From: Sphingomonas sp. S2M10
GTDB lineage: Bacteria > Pseudomonadota > Alphaproteobacteria > Sphingomonadales > Sphingomonadaceae
Reading direction: 5' to 3'
Assembly: GCF_012650175.1 (NCBI RefSeq)
Contig: NZ_JAAILI010000055.1
Span: forward strand, 62,001 to 126,000
Length of the DNA stretch: 64,000 nt
Shown here: positions 29,631 to 43,519 of the stretch, in pieces
Layout of the letters: the number at the start of each line of letters is the position of its first letter
Position numbering within the stretch: position 1 is the first letter of the stretch
Translations under genes and position numbers: made by a program
Notes under the pieces: generated by a model
The model's input: the letters and a program-made list of their open reading frames with translations, nothing else
The model's database searches: none
Told to the model about the DNA's origin: nothing

Positions 29631-30302
29631 TCAGAGGTCCAGCTTCTCGTAATCGGCCGGCGGCGTGATTCCCTCCATCCGCTCGGCGAGCAGCTGGCGG
29701 AAGCTCGGGCGGCTCTTCATCCCGATATACCAGCGCTTGGCGAGCTCGTGGCTCTTCCAGTCGATCCCGCCCAGATAATCGGCGACCGAGATCTGTGCCG
29801 CCGCGGTGATGTCGGCAAGGCTCATCGTCGCGCCGGCCAGCCAGGTGCGGTGGTCGAGCAGGTAATCGATATAGTCGAGATGGCCGACCGCGGCCTTCAT
29901 CGCGTCGCGCAGTACCTTGGCGTCGGGCGGCTGGCGATAGACGATACGCTTGATCATCCGCTCGTGGAGCAGCGGCGCGGTGATGTCGCTGTAGAAATTA
30001 TTGTCGAACCACACCACCAGCCGGCGGATCTCGGCACGATCGACCGCCGATCCGTTGAGCAGCGCGTTCTTGCCCACCGTCTCCTCGAAGAACTCGCAGA
30101 TCACGGTGGAGTCGATGAGGGTAACGTGGCGCTCGGCGTCGATCATCACCGGGGTCTGGCCGGTGGGATTGAGGTCGAGAAATTCGTCGCGGCGCAGCCA
30201 GGGCGATTCGCGCACAGGCTCATAGGCGATCCCCTTCTCGCCCAGCAGAAGTCGGACCTTGCGCGAAAAGGGACAGAGCGGGAATTGAAGGAGCTGCCAC
30301 AT
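29631..30302 (-). CDS. Glutathione S-transferase-like protein, 223 aa
   Basis: The thioredoxin-like N-domain begins MWQLLQFPLCPFSRKVRLLL with the CPFS active-site-like motif and TGQTPVMID. The C-terminal helical domain contains DHRTWLAGATMSLADITAAA. GST-family conjugation or a chaperone-like role is possible. ATG at 30302 is chosen by conservation; upstream Mets have no better ribosome-binding site. Confidence 0.85.
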   Translation of the reverse strand: MWQLLQFPLCPFSRKVRLLLGEKGIAYEPVRESPWLRRDEFLDLNPTGQTPVMIDAERHVTLIDSTVICEFFEETVGKNALLNGSAVDRAEIRRLVVWFDNNFYSDITAPLLHERMIKRIVYRQPPDAKVLRDAMKAAVGHLDYIDYLLDHRTWLAGATMSLADITAAAQISVADYLGGIDWKSHELAKRWYIGMKSRPSFRQLLAERMEGITPPADYEKLDL

Positions 30303-30401
30303 GGGGAAAGCCATAAGCAGCGGAAATGGGCCGGGGAAGACTCGTTGTAGTGCTGTCCGCAATTCTATATTTTAGGCAGCATTCTAGAACGGAGCCACAC
30401 C

Positions 30402-30674
30402 ATGGCGCTCAGCATCAAGGACGAAGAGACCGACCGTCTGGTCCGCCGCTACGCGCGTGCCAAGGGGGTGAGCTACACCACCGCGATCAAGCTGGCGGTG
30501 AGCGATGCCTTGCGCCGCAGCGGCGAGCCGGTCGCCGACCCGGATGTGGAGCAGCGCTTCGCCGACTATCGCGCCGTGGCCCGAGAGGTGCGCCAGGCCT
30601 ATGCGGCGATGCCGACACTCGATCCGCGTGATCCGGACGCGATGCTGTACGACAAGGACGGCCTGCCGAAGTGA
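30402..30674 (+). CDS. vapB: VapB-type antitoxin (Rv0623 family), 90 aa
   Basis: The N-terminus MALSIKDEETDRLVRRYARA is the ribbon-helix-helix-like DNA-binding start of PSK/Rv0623 antitoxins. The C-terminal tail would wrap the toxin. GGAG lies 8 nt before the ATG. An 8-bp palindrome TTCTAGAA (30382-30389) upstream may be part of an autoregulatory operator. It overlaps the toxin gene by 4 bp (GTGA). Confidence 0.85.
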   Translation: MALSIKDEETDRLVRRYARAKGVSYTTAIKLAVSDALRRSGEPVADPDVEQRFADYRAVAREVRQAYAAMPTLDPRDPDAMLYDKDGLPK

Positions 30675-31060
30675 TCGCGGTCGATACCTCGGCGCTGATG
30701 GCGATCCTGCAGGACGAAGCCGAAGCCGAGACATTGCTCCGCGCGATTGCTACACCCGACCGGGTACTGCTCGGAGCACCCACCGCGTTCGAATTCCGGC
30801 TGGTAGTTCTGCGACAGAAAGGACCGAGCTTCCTGCCGGCCGCAGAAAGGCTGTTGCGCTTGCCGACGATCGAGATCGTGCCCTGGACCGAAGAGCATGG
30901 ACGGATCGCGATCGAGGCGCTGGTCCGCTTCGGCGGGCGCCCCGCCCGCCTGAACTATGGCGACTGCATGGCCTATGCGGTCGCGGCGCTGACGGACTGC
31001 CCGCTGCTCTTCAAGGGCGACGACTTCCGCCACACCGACGTGGCCGCCGCCCTCGATTGA
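30671..31060 (+). CDS. vapC: VapC toxin, PIN-domain ribonuclease, 129 aa
   Basis: It starts with GTG overlapping the antitoxin stop. The PIN acidic residues are present: Asp in MIAVDTSALMAIL, Glu in TAFEFRLV, Asp in NYGDCMAYAVA and Asp in FKGDDFRH. It should cut RNA (often tRNA or rRNA) when freed from VapB. It is complete and looks intact. Confidence 0.9.
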   Translation: MIAVDTSALMAILQDEAEAETLLRAIATPDRVLLGAPTAFEFRLVVLRQKGPSFLPAAERLLRLPTIEIVPWTEEHGRIAIEALVRFGGRPARLNYGDCMAYAVAALTDCPLLFKGDDFRHTDVAAALD

Positions 31061-31063
31061 GCC

Positions 31064-35584
<4,521 letters not shown>

Positions 35585-35629
35585 GGTCTTCCTCGATCGT
35601 CGTTCGCGCAGCCCCGGGGGCCGCGGTGC

Positions 35630-36355
35630 TTACTTCTTGGCGGGCTGCCCGGCCTTGCTGCCCAGCAGCTTCAGGATCTTCTCGCGCTGCGCGGGCGTGA
35701 GATCCTCGGGCTTGCGCGGCGGCGGCAGATCCTTGGTGCCGGCTTGTGCTGCCTGCACCAGCGCGGGCATTTGCTGCATGATCTCGGGCATGGATTCCGC
35801 CATCGCCTGCGCCATGTCCGGCCCCATCATCAGTTCCATCGAACTGCGCGCATAATGGCTTCCCGCCGGCGTCGCGAAGAAGCGCTGGAGCTCCTGTAGC
35901 TCGGGCAACGTATATTCGCGCGCATAGGCCCGGGCGAGCGCGACGCGCACCTTGGGCTCGAGCGTGGACATCAGCTTGCCCATCTCGCCCATCATTGACC
36001 GCATCATCCGCTGCTGGCGTTCCTGCCAGTAGGGATCGTAGATCTCCATCACCTCGCGAAGCGTCGTCTTGCCCAGCTGGGCCACCTCCGCTTCGGTGAG
36101 GCCGCCGATCTTCGCGAAATCGCGCAACGGCAGCTCACCGGCGGAGCCGAGCATCGACTCCATCATGCGGTTGAAATTCTCGCCCAGCATGCGCTGGTAC
36201 ATGCCCTGCGGGATCAGCTTGTCGGCCAGCTCGCGGGCAATGGCGAGGCGCGCGGGATCGGGCGCGGCGGCGCCAGACGCCGGCGACGCAGCCTGCGTCT
36301 GCGCCAGCGCCGGGCTGGCGACGGCGAGCAACAGCCCGGTGACGAGCGCCTTCAT
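35630..36355 (-). CDS. DUF2059 exported protein, 241 aa
   Basis: The signal peptide MKALVTGLLLAVASPALAQ is followed by an Ala/Met-rich helical protein with YTLPELQELQRFFATPAGSHYAR, the DUF2059 signature. It should be periplasmic. Its ATG overlaps the gltD stop (ATGA), placing an exported protein between the two subunits of a cytoplasmic enzyme. Function is unknown. Confidence 0.85.
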   Translation of the reverse strand: MKALVTGLLLAVASPALAQTQAASPASGAAAPDPARLAIARELADKLIPQGMYQRMLGENFNRMMESMLGSAGELPLRDFAKIGGLTEAEVAQLGKTTLREVMEIYDPYWQERQQRMMRSMMGEMGKLMSTLEPKVRVALARAYAREYTLPELQELQRFFATPAGSHYARSSMELMMGPDMAQAMAESMPEIMQQMPALVQAAQAGTKDLPPPRKPEDLTPAQREKILKLLGSKAGQPAKK

Positions 36356-37818
36356 GCCAGGCTCTCCGCGCGCGCTGCAGCGTTGGCGGTCGGTGCCTTG
36401 GCATGCGCCTTCATCCACGCGTGCATATGTGCCGCCACGTCGCGACCGTCGCGGATCGCCCAGACGACCAGGCTGGCGCCGCGGACGATGTCGCCGGCGG
36501 CGAACACGCCGTCCATGCTGGTCATCATCGTCTTGCCGTCGGTGCGCAGCGTGCCCCAGCGGGTGACGCCCAGTTCCTCGGCGCCGAACAGCCTGGGCAG
36601 GTCCTCGGGCTCGAAGCCGAGCGCCTTGATGACGAGATCGGCCGGCATCTGCAGCGCTCCGCCCGGATCGACTTCCGGCGCGCGGCGGCCCGAGGCGTCC
36701 GGCGCACCGAGCCGCATCTTGGAGGCGCGGACGCCGGTCACCTGCTCGCTGCCTTCGAAGGCTTCCGGCGCGGAGAGCCAGACGAACTCGACGCCTTCCT
36801 CCTCGGCATTGGCGACTTCGCGCTGCGAACCCGGCATGTTCGCCCGGTCGCGGCGGTAGAGGCACTTCACCGAGGCCGCGCCCTGGCGGATCGCGGTGCG
36901 CACGCAGTCCATCGCGGTGTCGCCGCCGCCGACGACCACGACATGCTTGCCGAGCGCGTTGAGGCTGCCATCGTCATAGGCGGGCACGGCATCGCCGAAA
37001 TTCTTGCGGTTCGATGCGGTAAGGAAGTCCAGCGCGTCGACCACGCCCCGGGCGCCGACCCCCGGCGCCTTGATCGCGCGCGCCTTGTAGACGCCGGTGG
37101 CGACCAGGATCGAATCATGGCGCTGGCGGAGTTCGCCGAGCGTCGCGTCGCGGCCGACCTCGAAATTGCGGTGGAAGACGATCCCCGCCTGCTCGAGCCG
37201 GTCGACGCGGCGCATCACCACGTCCTTTTCCAGCTTGAAGCCGGGGATGCCGTACGTGAGCAGGCCGCCCGAACGATCATAGCGGTCATAGACGTGCACG
37301 GCATAGCCATAGCCGCGCAGATATTCGGCGGCGGCAAGGCCCGCCGGCCCCGCGCCGATGATGCCGACCGACTGTCCGCGCTCGCGCCCGACCTGCACCG
37401 GCTCCACCCAGCCTTCGGCCCAAGCCGTGTCGGTGATGAACTTCTCGACCGAGCCGATCGTCACCGCGCCGTGCCCGGAGAACTCGATCACGCAATTACC
37501 TTCGCACAGCCGGTCCTGCGGGCAGATGCGGCCGCAGATCTCGGGCATGGTCGAGGTGCTGTTGGAGAGCTGGTACGCCTCGCGCAACCGCCCCTCGGCG
37601 GTCAGGCGCAGCCAGTCCGGAATATGGTTGTGCAGCGGACAGTGCACCGAGCAATAGGGCACGCCGCACTGGCTGCAGCGGCCGGCCTGCGATTCCGCAT
37701 CGGGCACCGCATAGCGTTCCGCGATCTCGCGGAAGTCCTCGGCCCGCAGCGGGGCGGGACGCTTGGCCGGGTACGCCTGCGGGCGTCCGACAAATTTGAG
37801 CATGGGATCGTCAGCCAT
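36352..37818 (-). CDS. gltD: Glutamate synthase small subunit, 488 aa
   Basis: GltD supplies electrons from NADPH to GltB. The N-terminal cysteine clusters CSQCGVPYCSVHC and CGRICPQDRLCEGNC bind two 4Fe-4S centres. FAD binding is shown by VGIIGAGPAGLAAAEYL and NADPH binding by VVVGGGDTAMDC. It is first in the operon; the 120 bp upstream to uppP is AT-rich by local standards and should hold the promoter. Confidence 0.97.
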   Translation of the reverse strand: MADDPMLKFVGRPQAYPAKRPAPLRAEDFREIAERYAVPDAESQAGRCSQCGVPYCSVHCPLHNHIPDWLRLTAEGRLREAYQLSNSTSTMPEICGRICPQDRLCEGNCVIEFSGHGAVTIGSVEKFITDTAWAEGWVEPVQVGRERGQSVGIIGAGPAGLAAAEYLRGYGYAVHVYDRYDRSGGLLTYGIPGFKLEKDVVMRRVDRLEQAGIVFHRNFEVGRDATLGELRQRHDSILVATGVYKARAIKAPGVGARGVVDALDFLTASNRKNFGDAVPAYDDGSLNALGKHVVVVGGGDTAMDCVRTAIRQGAASVKCLYRRDRANMPGSQREVANAEEEGVEFVWLSAPEAFEGSEQVTGVRASKMRLGAPDASGRRAPEVDPGGALQMPADLVIKALGFEPEDLPRLFGAEELGVTRWGTLRTDGKTMMTSMDGVFAAGDIVRGASLVVWAIRDGRDVAAHMHAWMKAHAKAPTANAAARAESLA

Positions 37819-37940
37819 GCCGCCCCCGTACAGGAGGACAGCAAAACTAAAAAGACAGCATTACTGACCTATAAGGCTTGGAAGTTAGAAAATGCACGAT
37901 CCGCGCCCACGACGTTTGCTATTCTAGGTCCGAAACGGCC

Positions 37941-38747
37941 CTAACGCATGGAAAGCCAAATGAGCGCCGCCGCGCCTGCAACAATACGATAGTAGGCAAA
38001 GGGCGCAAAGCCATGTTTGCTCACGATGCCGACGAACCACTTGATGACCGCAAGGGCCACGACGAAGGCGACGACAAAGCCGATGCCGATTTCCCCCCAT
38101 CCAACGCCGCTCGTCGTCAGCATCTCGCGGTTTTTGAGCAGCTCGAGAACGGTTGCGCCCAGCATCGTCGGAATGGCGAGGAAGAAGCTGAACTCTGCGG
38201 CAGTCCGGCGCTCGACGCCCAGGGCCAGCGCGCCCATGATGGTGGCGCCGGAGCGGCTCACGCCCGGCACCATGGCGAGGCACTGGATGAAGCCAATGCC
38301 GATCACGCGGATCAGCGGGACTTCGGCGATGCCGTGAATCGTCGCCGACTTCACCGCCCGCTCGATTAGCAGGATCGCCACGCCACCGACGATCAGCGCC
38401 CAGGCGACCACCTTGGGCGCGCCTAGCAGCGCCTCGATCTGCTTGTGGAGCGCCAGTCCGATGACGGCGGCGGGGATGAAGGCGATCAGCAGGTTGCGCA
38501 CAAAGCGCAGCGACACGGGATTGAGTTTCAGCAACCCGTCCGCCACCGCCCAGAAGGTGCGCCAATAGAGCACCACCACCGCCAGGATCGCACCGAGCTG
38601 GATGACGACGTTGAACATCGCCCAGCGCGCCGAATCATAGCCCATCAGCTCGCTGGCGAGGATCAGGTGCCCGGTCGAGGAGACCGGCAGGAACTCGGTG
38701 ACGCCTTCGACGATGCCGAGCAGGATCGCCACCAGCAGCGTGGTCAT
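37941..38747 (-). CDS. uppP: Undecaprenyl-diphosphatase (BacA family), 268 aa
   Basis: This inner-membrane enzyme recycles undecaprenyl diphosphate for cell-wall synthesis. It has the signatures EGVTEFLPVSSTGHL and PGVSRSGATI, and about seven or eight membrane segments. Full length. It is 68 bp downstream of the Rossmann-fold gene. Confidence 0.97.
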   Translation of the reverse strand: MTTLLVAILLGIVEGVTEFLPVSSTGHLILASELMGYDSARWAMFNVVIQLGAILAVVVLYWRTFWAVADGLLKLNPVSLRFVRNLLIAFIPAAVIGLALHKQIEALLGAPKVVAWALIVGGVAILLIERAVKSATIHGIAEVPLIRVIGIGFIQCLAMVPGVSRSGATIMGALALGVERRTAAEFSFFLAIPTMLGATVLELLKNREMLTTSGVGWGEIGIGFVVAFVVALAVIKWFVGIVSKHGFAPFAYYRIVAGAAALIWLSMR

Positions 38748-38815
38748 GGAAAGGCTCCTTCAGGGGTCGCGCCGGGCGACCCCCTGCAAGGCGCCGCCCG
38801 GCAGGGGGAATGGGT

Positions 38816-39751
38816 TCAGGCGGTCGCGCGAAAGCGGCTGAAGCGGCCGGCCTGGCGGAAGCGCACCAGCCAGCTCGGCGCCACCGTCGCCATCGGCGTG
38901 GGCTGCACGCCCAGTGCGGCGAGACCCTCGGCGCCCGCAGGCACGACATTGTCGGCCTGCAGCATCGCGAACTGGTCGCTGGTGATCGGCGTGCCCGGCA
39001 GCGCGGCGATCAGGCCCGCGACCGAGTCCGGCAGTTCGACAAAGTGCGGCTTGCGGCCGATCGCGCTGGCGATCCAGCGGAGCAGTTCGGTCATGCTCAG
39101 CACGTCCGGGCCGCCCAGCATATAGGTCTTGCCGCCATGCGCCGCCGGATCTGCCAGCGCGGCGGTGATCGCTTGCGCGACGTCCGACACGAACACCGGC
39201 TGGAACCTGGTCTCGCCGCGCACGACCGGCACGATGTTGAGCGGCGCGCCCGCGATCATGCCGGCGAAGCGGTTCACGAACGCATCCTCGCGCCCGAACA
39301 CGATCGAGGGGCGCAGGATCGTCGCGCCCGGGAAGGCCGCGAGCACGGCCTGCTCGCCGGCCGCCTTGCTGCGGCCATAGGCGGAGGGCGACGCGGCATC
39401 GGCACCGAGCGCCGAGATATGCACCATCGCGTCGGCACCGGCAGCCTTGGCGGCTTCGGCGACATTGCGTGCGCCTTGAACATGGACCTTGTCGAAATCG
39501 CCGGACAGGATACCGACGAAGTTCACCACGGCGTGGCTGCCCTGCAGCGCGCGGGCAAGCGTTTCGGGCCTGGTGATGTCGCCAGCGACGAGCTGGGTCT
39601 GGCCCAGATTGCCCTGGGTCTTGAGGAACCAGGCATCGCGGGGCTTGCGCTCGACGACGCGGACGCGCGCGCCGGCGGCGAGCAGCTCCTGCGCCACGTA
39701 GCGGCCGAGAAAGCCACCACCGCCGATCAGGGTTACCAGCCGATCCTTCAT
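38816..39751 (-). CDS. NAD(P)-binding Rossmann protein (NDUFA9-like, complex I associated), 311 aa
   Basis: The start MKDRLVTLIGGGGFLGRYVA carries a GxGGFxG nucleotide motif of extended/atypical SDRs. NFVGILSGDFDKVHVQGARN is typical of the NDUFA9-like subgroup, which in alphaproteobacteria is associated with respiratory complex I. AGAGGG precedes the ATG. Enzymatic activity is uncertain. Confidence 0.83.
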   Translation of the reverse strand: MKDRLVTLIGGGGFLGRYVAQELLAAGARVRVVERKPRDAWFLKTQGNLGQTQLVAGDITRPETLARALQGSHAVVNFVGILSGDFDKVHVQGARNVAEAAKAAGADAMVHISALGADAASPSAYGRSKAAGEQAVLAAFPGATILRPSIVFGREDAFVNRFAGMIAGAPLNIVPVVRGETRFQPVFVSDVAQAITAALADPAAHGGKTYMLGGPDVLSMTELLRWIASAIGRKPHFVELPDSVAGLIAALPGTPITSDQFAMLQADNVVPAGAEGLAALGVQPTPMATVAPSWLVRFRQAGRFSRFRATA

Positions 39752-39848
39752 CTTGCCCTCTTTGCCTCGCGAACCTTCGGCCCCAATGCCGTGCGAAGGG
39801 CTAAACGGCAAGCGCGACGCGAAGTCCAACATTTTTCGCAGAAAGTGT

Positions 39849-39878
39849 TTGACACCTCCCGCAAACCTCCACTAGAGG
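39849..39878 (+). promoter_or_regulatory. Promoter of tRNA-Leu
   Basis: TTGACA (39849-39854), 18 bp, TAGAGG (39873-39878), ending 16 bp before the tRNA 5' end. The -35 box is perfect. Confidence 0.6.
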
Positions 39879-39894
39879 CGCCGGCCTACCCCGT

Positions 39895-39981
39895 GCCCAG
39901 ATGGCGGAATTGGTAGACGCACCAGCTTCAGGTGCTGGCGATCGCAAGGTCGTGGAGGTTCGAGTCCTCTTCTGGGCACCA
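39895..39981 (+). tRNA. tRNA-Leu (anticodon CAG)
   Basis: An 87-nt class II tRNA with acceptor GCCCAGA/TCTGGGC, discriminator A and encoded CCA. The anticodon stem CCAGC/GCTGG encloses TTCAGGT (anticodon CAG). A long variable arm and T-loop TTCGAGT are visible. A TTTTT run follows directly. Confidence 0.97.
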
Positions 39982-40081
39982 TTTTTCCCCAAGCGATTGG
40001 GGTGCTGAGAATGGCGCGATATCCGGCGCCCTCGCGCGAAATCCTGCACTTGGACCGACACGCCGTAACGCAGGTTGCCCG

Positions 40082-40422
40082 TCACCCTCCGGTGGCGCGG
40101 ATCGGCATGGCCGATGCAGGTGCGGAGCGGGCAAGCCCCACGATGACCATGGCCGTTGATCCGTCGATGCGCACCAGCGGATCGGCCACCGCCACCTGCG
40201 GGGCGGCCCAGCGATTTGCCGGGTCGTAGAAGCGCAGCACCGCGTCACGCCAGTCGACCCTCGCCCACCGGGGGCACCTCGACATACTCCTCGGCGATCA
40301 GCGCGCCGAGCGCTGCGGGATCGAACCGCGCCTCGGCTGCACCGCCGCCTTGATCACGCCGACCAAGGCGCGCGCGCCGGCAGGCGAGCCGCAAGCGCGG
40401 TGGCCGGGAAACGGTTCTGCAT
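40082..40422 (-). pseudogene. Frameshifted SnoaL/DUF4440-like gene remnant
   Basis: Two minus-strand frames together give one SnoaL-like sequence. Frame A gives RFDPAALGALIAEEYVEVPP then VGE; one extra base near 40261 breaks it. Frame B continues VDWRDAVLRFYDPANRW and VADPLVRIDGSTAMVIVGLA, then stops early at 40082. The 5' part (MQNRFPATALAARLPARA) also runs into a stop, suggesting a second lesion. The remaining 39982-40081 shows nothing else. Confidence 0.65.
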
Positions 40423-40462
40423 ATGGCGATACTCCTCGTGTCGCGATTCCAAGCGAAGGGCA

Positions 40463-41644
40463 TTATACCGCGGGACCGGCGCTCAGCGGGCGGCGCGCGG
40501 CGCGCCAGGCCGGCACCGCGCCGCCCAGCACCGCCACCACCAACGCCACCACCAGCGACTGGAGGATGTCGGCGACGCTCAGATCAAAGCGGAACATCAC
40601 CTGCGCCAGATTGCCCCCGATGGTGCTCGCGCTACGGCCATGGAGGAACACCAGCGCGAACAGGATCGCCACCGCGCAGCCGAGCAAAACCAGCAGGATC
40701 GCCTCCGCCATGGTGCTGACGAACACCGGCAGCCCGCGATAGCCCAGGATGCGCAGCGTGCGGATTTCCTCCGCGCGCGCGGAGACCGAGGTGAACATGG
40801 TATTCAATGCCCCCGCCAGCGCACCCACCGCCATCGCGATGCCGAGCGGCCAGCCGATGAACAGGATCAGCTTGCCCATGTTGCGCGCCTGGACCGCGAA
40901 ATACGCCTTTTCGGAGCGCGCCGTCAGCTTCAGCACCGGATCGGCCGCAAGATAGCGTTGCAGCGGCCCGATCGCCGCCGCATCGGTGAGGCGCACCCGC
41001 ACCGACTGCACCGCCCCGCTTGATCCGAAGAACTGCGCGACGAGATTGCGGTCCGCCCAGACTTCCGATTCCGCCGCCGATCCGCCTGCATCGAAGATGC
41101 CGACGACCTTCCAGACGACGCCCGCGAGCCGGATGCTGCGCCCCAGCTTCAGATCGCGATAGCGCGCCGCAAGCGTCGCGCCGACGACCAGTTCGCTGCT
41201 GCCGGGCGCGAACATGCGGCCGGCGGCCAGCTTCGCGAGCGGCCGCACCGCCAGACCCTGCGTGCCCATGCCGCGCAGCGACAGATTGGCCTCCGCGCCG
41301 TGATCGTCGACCGCGCTGATCGTCGCGAAATTCTCGGGCGAGATCAGCGGCCCGTCGGCGCCGCGCGCGATGCCGGGGGCATTCTGCAGCTGGGCGAGCC
41401 GGCCGACATCGATCGCGCTGGCGAATTCCGAGGGCGATCCCTCGGCGAGGATGACCGCGCTGCGATCCGATCCGGCGCCGGCCACGGTCGACCGGAAGCC
41501 CGACGCCATCGCCAGGAACCCGAGCAGGACCAGCGTGGCCAGCGCGATGCCGAACACGGCCGCGAGCGACATGCGGGCGCGCGACGGCAACCCGAGCAGG
41601 GCGATTCGGGCAACCGCCCCGATCTGACGGACTTGGCTGAACAT
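40463..41644 (-). CDS. FtsX/MacB-like ABC permease 2, 393 aa
   Basis: An N-terminal membrane helix (SLAAVFGIALATLVLLGFLA) is followed by a periplasmic domain of about 220 residues, and three C-terminal helices, the MacB/FtsX topology. With the neighbouring permease, ATPase and HlyD adaptor it would form a tripartite-type exporter. Last gene of the long minus-strand run; starts 1 bp after its partner ends. Confidence 0.85.
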   Translation of the reverse strand: MFSQVRQIGAVARIALLGLPSRARMSLAAVFGIALATLVLLGFLAMASGFRSTVAGAGSDRSAVILAEGSPSEFASAIDVGRLAQLQNAPGIARGADGPLISPENFATISAVDDHGAEANLSLRGMGTQGLAVRPLAKLAAGRMFAPGSSELVVGATLAARYRDLKLGRSIRLAGVVWKVVGIFDAGGSAAESEVWADRNLVAQFFGSSGAVQSVRVRLTDAAAIGPLQRYLAADPVLKLTARSEKAYFAVQARNMGKLILFIGWPLGIAMAVGALAGALNTMFTSVSARAEEIRTLRILGYRGLPVFVSTMAEAILLVLLGCAVAILFALVFLHGRSASTIGGNLAQVMFRFDLSVADILQSLVVALVVAVLGGAVPAWRAARRPLSAGPAV

Positions 41645-41645
41645 C

Positions 41646-42806
41646 TCAGACCCTCCCCAATGCGGTTACGATATCGAGGCGGGCGGCCTTGGCCACCGGC
41701 AGCAGCCCGGTCAGCACGATCAGCCCGCCCGCCAGCAGCGCCGCGATCCCCAGCGTGCCGGGCCCGATCGCCAGCCCCGGCAGCATGTCCTTCGTCGCCT
41801 GCGCGATCGCGGTGACGATCAGCGCCGCCACCCCCATCCCCAGCGCCGCGCCCGCCAGCGTGATCAGCGCGACCTCGCCGACAACGATGCGCGCCACGCG
41901 GCCGCCGGAGAAGCCCAGCGTCTTCAGCACGCCGATCTCGCGCGTGCGCTCCCCCACCATGAAGATCAGCGTGTTGCCGACGATGCACAGGATGACGAGG
42001 AACGCCGCCCCGACGACGAGGCGGATGATCATCACCACGTCGCCGATCTGCGACAGGAACGCCCTGCCCAGCGCCGCTTCGCTCTGGGTGCGGGTCGCCG
42101 CGGCGGAATTGGCATAGGCCGCGTCGATCGTGCGGGCCATCGCGTCATTGGCCGCCACGTCGCGGCCCTGCACCATGATCCAGTTGGCGCGATCGCGGCC
42201 GGTCAGCAGCGCGTCGTTGAAATAGTCGTAATGGCCGGCGACCGCGAGTTCGGGCCCCCCGGGCTTGGCGGCGCGGTAGATGCCGGCGATGGTGAAGGTC
42301 CAGCTGCGCGTACCGTCGGTCCGCAGGTCGTTCATGCTCTGCAGCGCGACCTGGTCGCCGCGCTTCCAGCCGTTGCGCGTGGCGAGCGCCTGCCCGACGA
42401 GAAGGCCATCGCGCGTCGCGACGAAGCGCGCGCGATCCTCGGGGGAGACCACCGCGCTGTCCGCCGACAAGGCGAGATAGACCGCGGGATCCACCATCAC
42501 CGCCGACAGGACGTCTTTCGGCTCGCGCCAATAGGTGATCGCCAGCCGCACCGGCGTCGCCGCGGCGACGTTGGGCTGCTGCCGGATATCGGCAAGATAG
42601 GCGATCGGTAGCATCTGCTGGAGGCCGTTGCGGTTGACGATCATCATCCGCTCCTGCGCGCCGGGCTGGTCTTCCATGCGGAACGCCGCGCCCACCGCGC
42701 TCAGCACGCCGAAGATCAGGAAGGCGATGGCGATGCACGCCACCATAAGCACCAGCCGGACCGGGTTGCGCAGCGCGTTGCGCGCGACGAAGGTCGACAT
42801 CCTCAT
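41646..42806 (-). CDS. FtsX/MacB-like ABC permease 1, 386 aa
   Basis: This has the same topology as its neighbour: one N-terminal span ([18 protein letters not shown]), a periplasmic domain, then three spans including [20 protein letters not shown], the conserved FtsX cytoplasmic turn. Its ATG overlaps the stop of the ATPase gene. Two different permeases suggest a heterodimer. Confidence 0.87.
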   Translation of the reverse strand: MRMSTFVARNALRNPVRLVLMVACIAIAFLIFGVLSAVGAAFRMEDQPGAQERMMIVNRNGLQQMLPIAYLADIRQQPNVAAATPVRLAITYWREPKDVLSAVMVDPAVYLALSADSAVVSPEDRARFVATRDGLLVGQALATRNGWKRGDQVALQSMNDLRTDGTRSWTFTIAGIYRAAKPGGPELAVAGHYDYFNDALLTGRDRANWIMVQGRDVAANDAMARTIDAAYANSAAATRTQSEAALGRAFLSQIGDVVMIIRLVVGAAFLVILCIVGNTLIFMVGERTREIGVLKTLGFSGGRVARIVVGEVALITLAGAALGMGVAALIVTAIAQATKDMLPGLAIGPGTLGIAALLAGGLIVLTGLLPVAKAARLDIVTALGRV

Positions 42807-43519
42807 GCGGCGATCGCTTCGTCGACGAAGCGCCCCTTCTCGAGGTGGAGCGTCAGATCGGCGGCGCGCGCGGCGACCGGGTCATGGGTGACCATCACGA
42901 TCGTCTTGCCCAGCTCGCTCGACAGCAGCCGCAGGATTTCGAGCACGCCGTCCGCGCTTGGCCGGTCGAGATCGCCGGTGGGCTCGTCGGCGAGGATCAG
43001 CTTCGGATCCGCAACCAGCGCACGGGCGATCGCCACCCGCTGCTGCTGCCCGCCGGAAAGTTCGCGGGGACGATGCTTCATCCGGTCGGACAGGCCGACC
43101 ACCTCCAGGGCGGTTTCCACCCGCCGGCGCCGCTCGCCCGCGTGCATGCGCTGCAGCAGCAACGGCAGCTCGACATTCTGCGCCGCGGTCAGCATCGGCA
43201 TCAGATTGTAGAACTGGAAGATGAAGCCCAGCGTCCGGGCCCGCCATTCGGCCAGCGCCGCCTCGCCATAGCGATCGATCCGCGCGCCATCGATCGACAG
43301 CGCGCCGCTGCTGGGCCGGTCGATGCCGGCCAGCATGTTGAGCAGCGTCGTCTTGCCCGATCCGGAGGGCCCCATCAGCGCGACGAAGCGGCCGCGCGGG
43401 ATCGACAGCGACAAATTGTCGAAGATCGGCACCACGGTATCGCCGCGGCTGTAGCGCTTCGACAGGGCGACGATATCGATCAGCGGGGCGGATGCCGGGA
43501 TGGTCTGCATCATGTTCAT
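42803..43519 (-). CDS. ABC transporter ATPase (MacB/LolD type), 238 aa
   Basis: Walker [10 protein letters not shown], signature [15 protein letters not shown] and Walker [13 protein letters not shown] place it in the MacB/LolD family that works with FtsX-like permeases. Overlaps the adaptor gene upstream and the permease downstream by 4 bp each, so all are translationally coupled. Confidence 0.93.
   Translation of the reverse strand: MNMMQTIPASAPLIDIVALSKRYSRGDTVVPIFDNLSLSIPRGRFVALMGPSGSGKTTLLNMLAGIDRPSSGALSIDGARIDRYGEAALAEWRARTLGFIFQFYNLMPMLTAAQNVELPLLLQRMHAGERRRRVETALEVVGLSDRMKHRPRELSGGQQQRVAIARALVADPKLILADEPTGDLDRPSADGVLEILRLLSSELGKTIVMVTHDPVAARAADLTLHLEKGRFVDEAIAA

Noticed and set aside
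39987..40002. CCCCAA-GCGA-TTGGGG hairpin after tRNA-Leu as a terminator
   Set aside because: The T-run lies before the stem on the plus strand, not after it; the T-run itself is more likely to end the tRNA transcript.
39895..40462. tRNA-Leu as an integration site for a genomic island
   Set aside because: No integrase gene and no repeated tRNA 3' end could be found downstream within the window.
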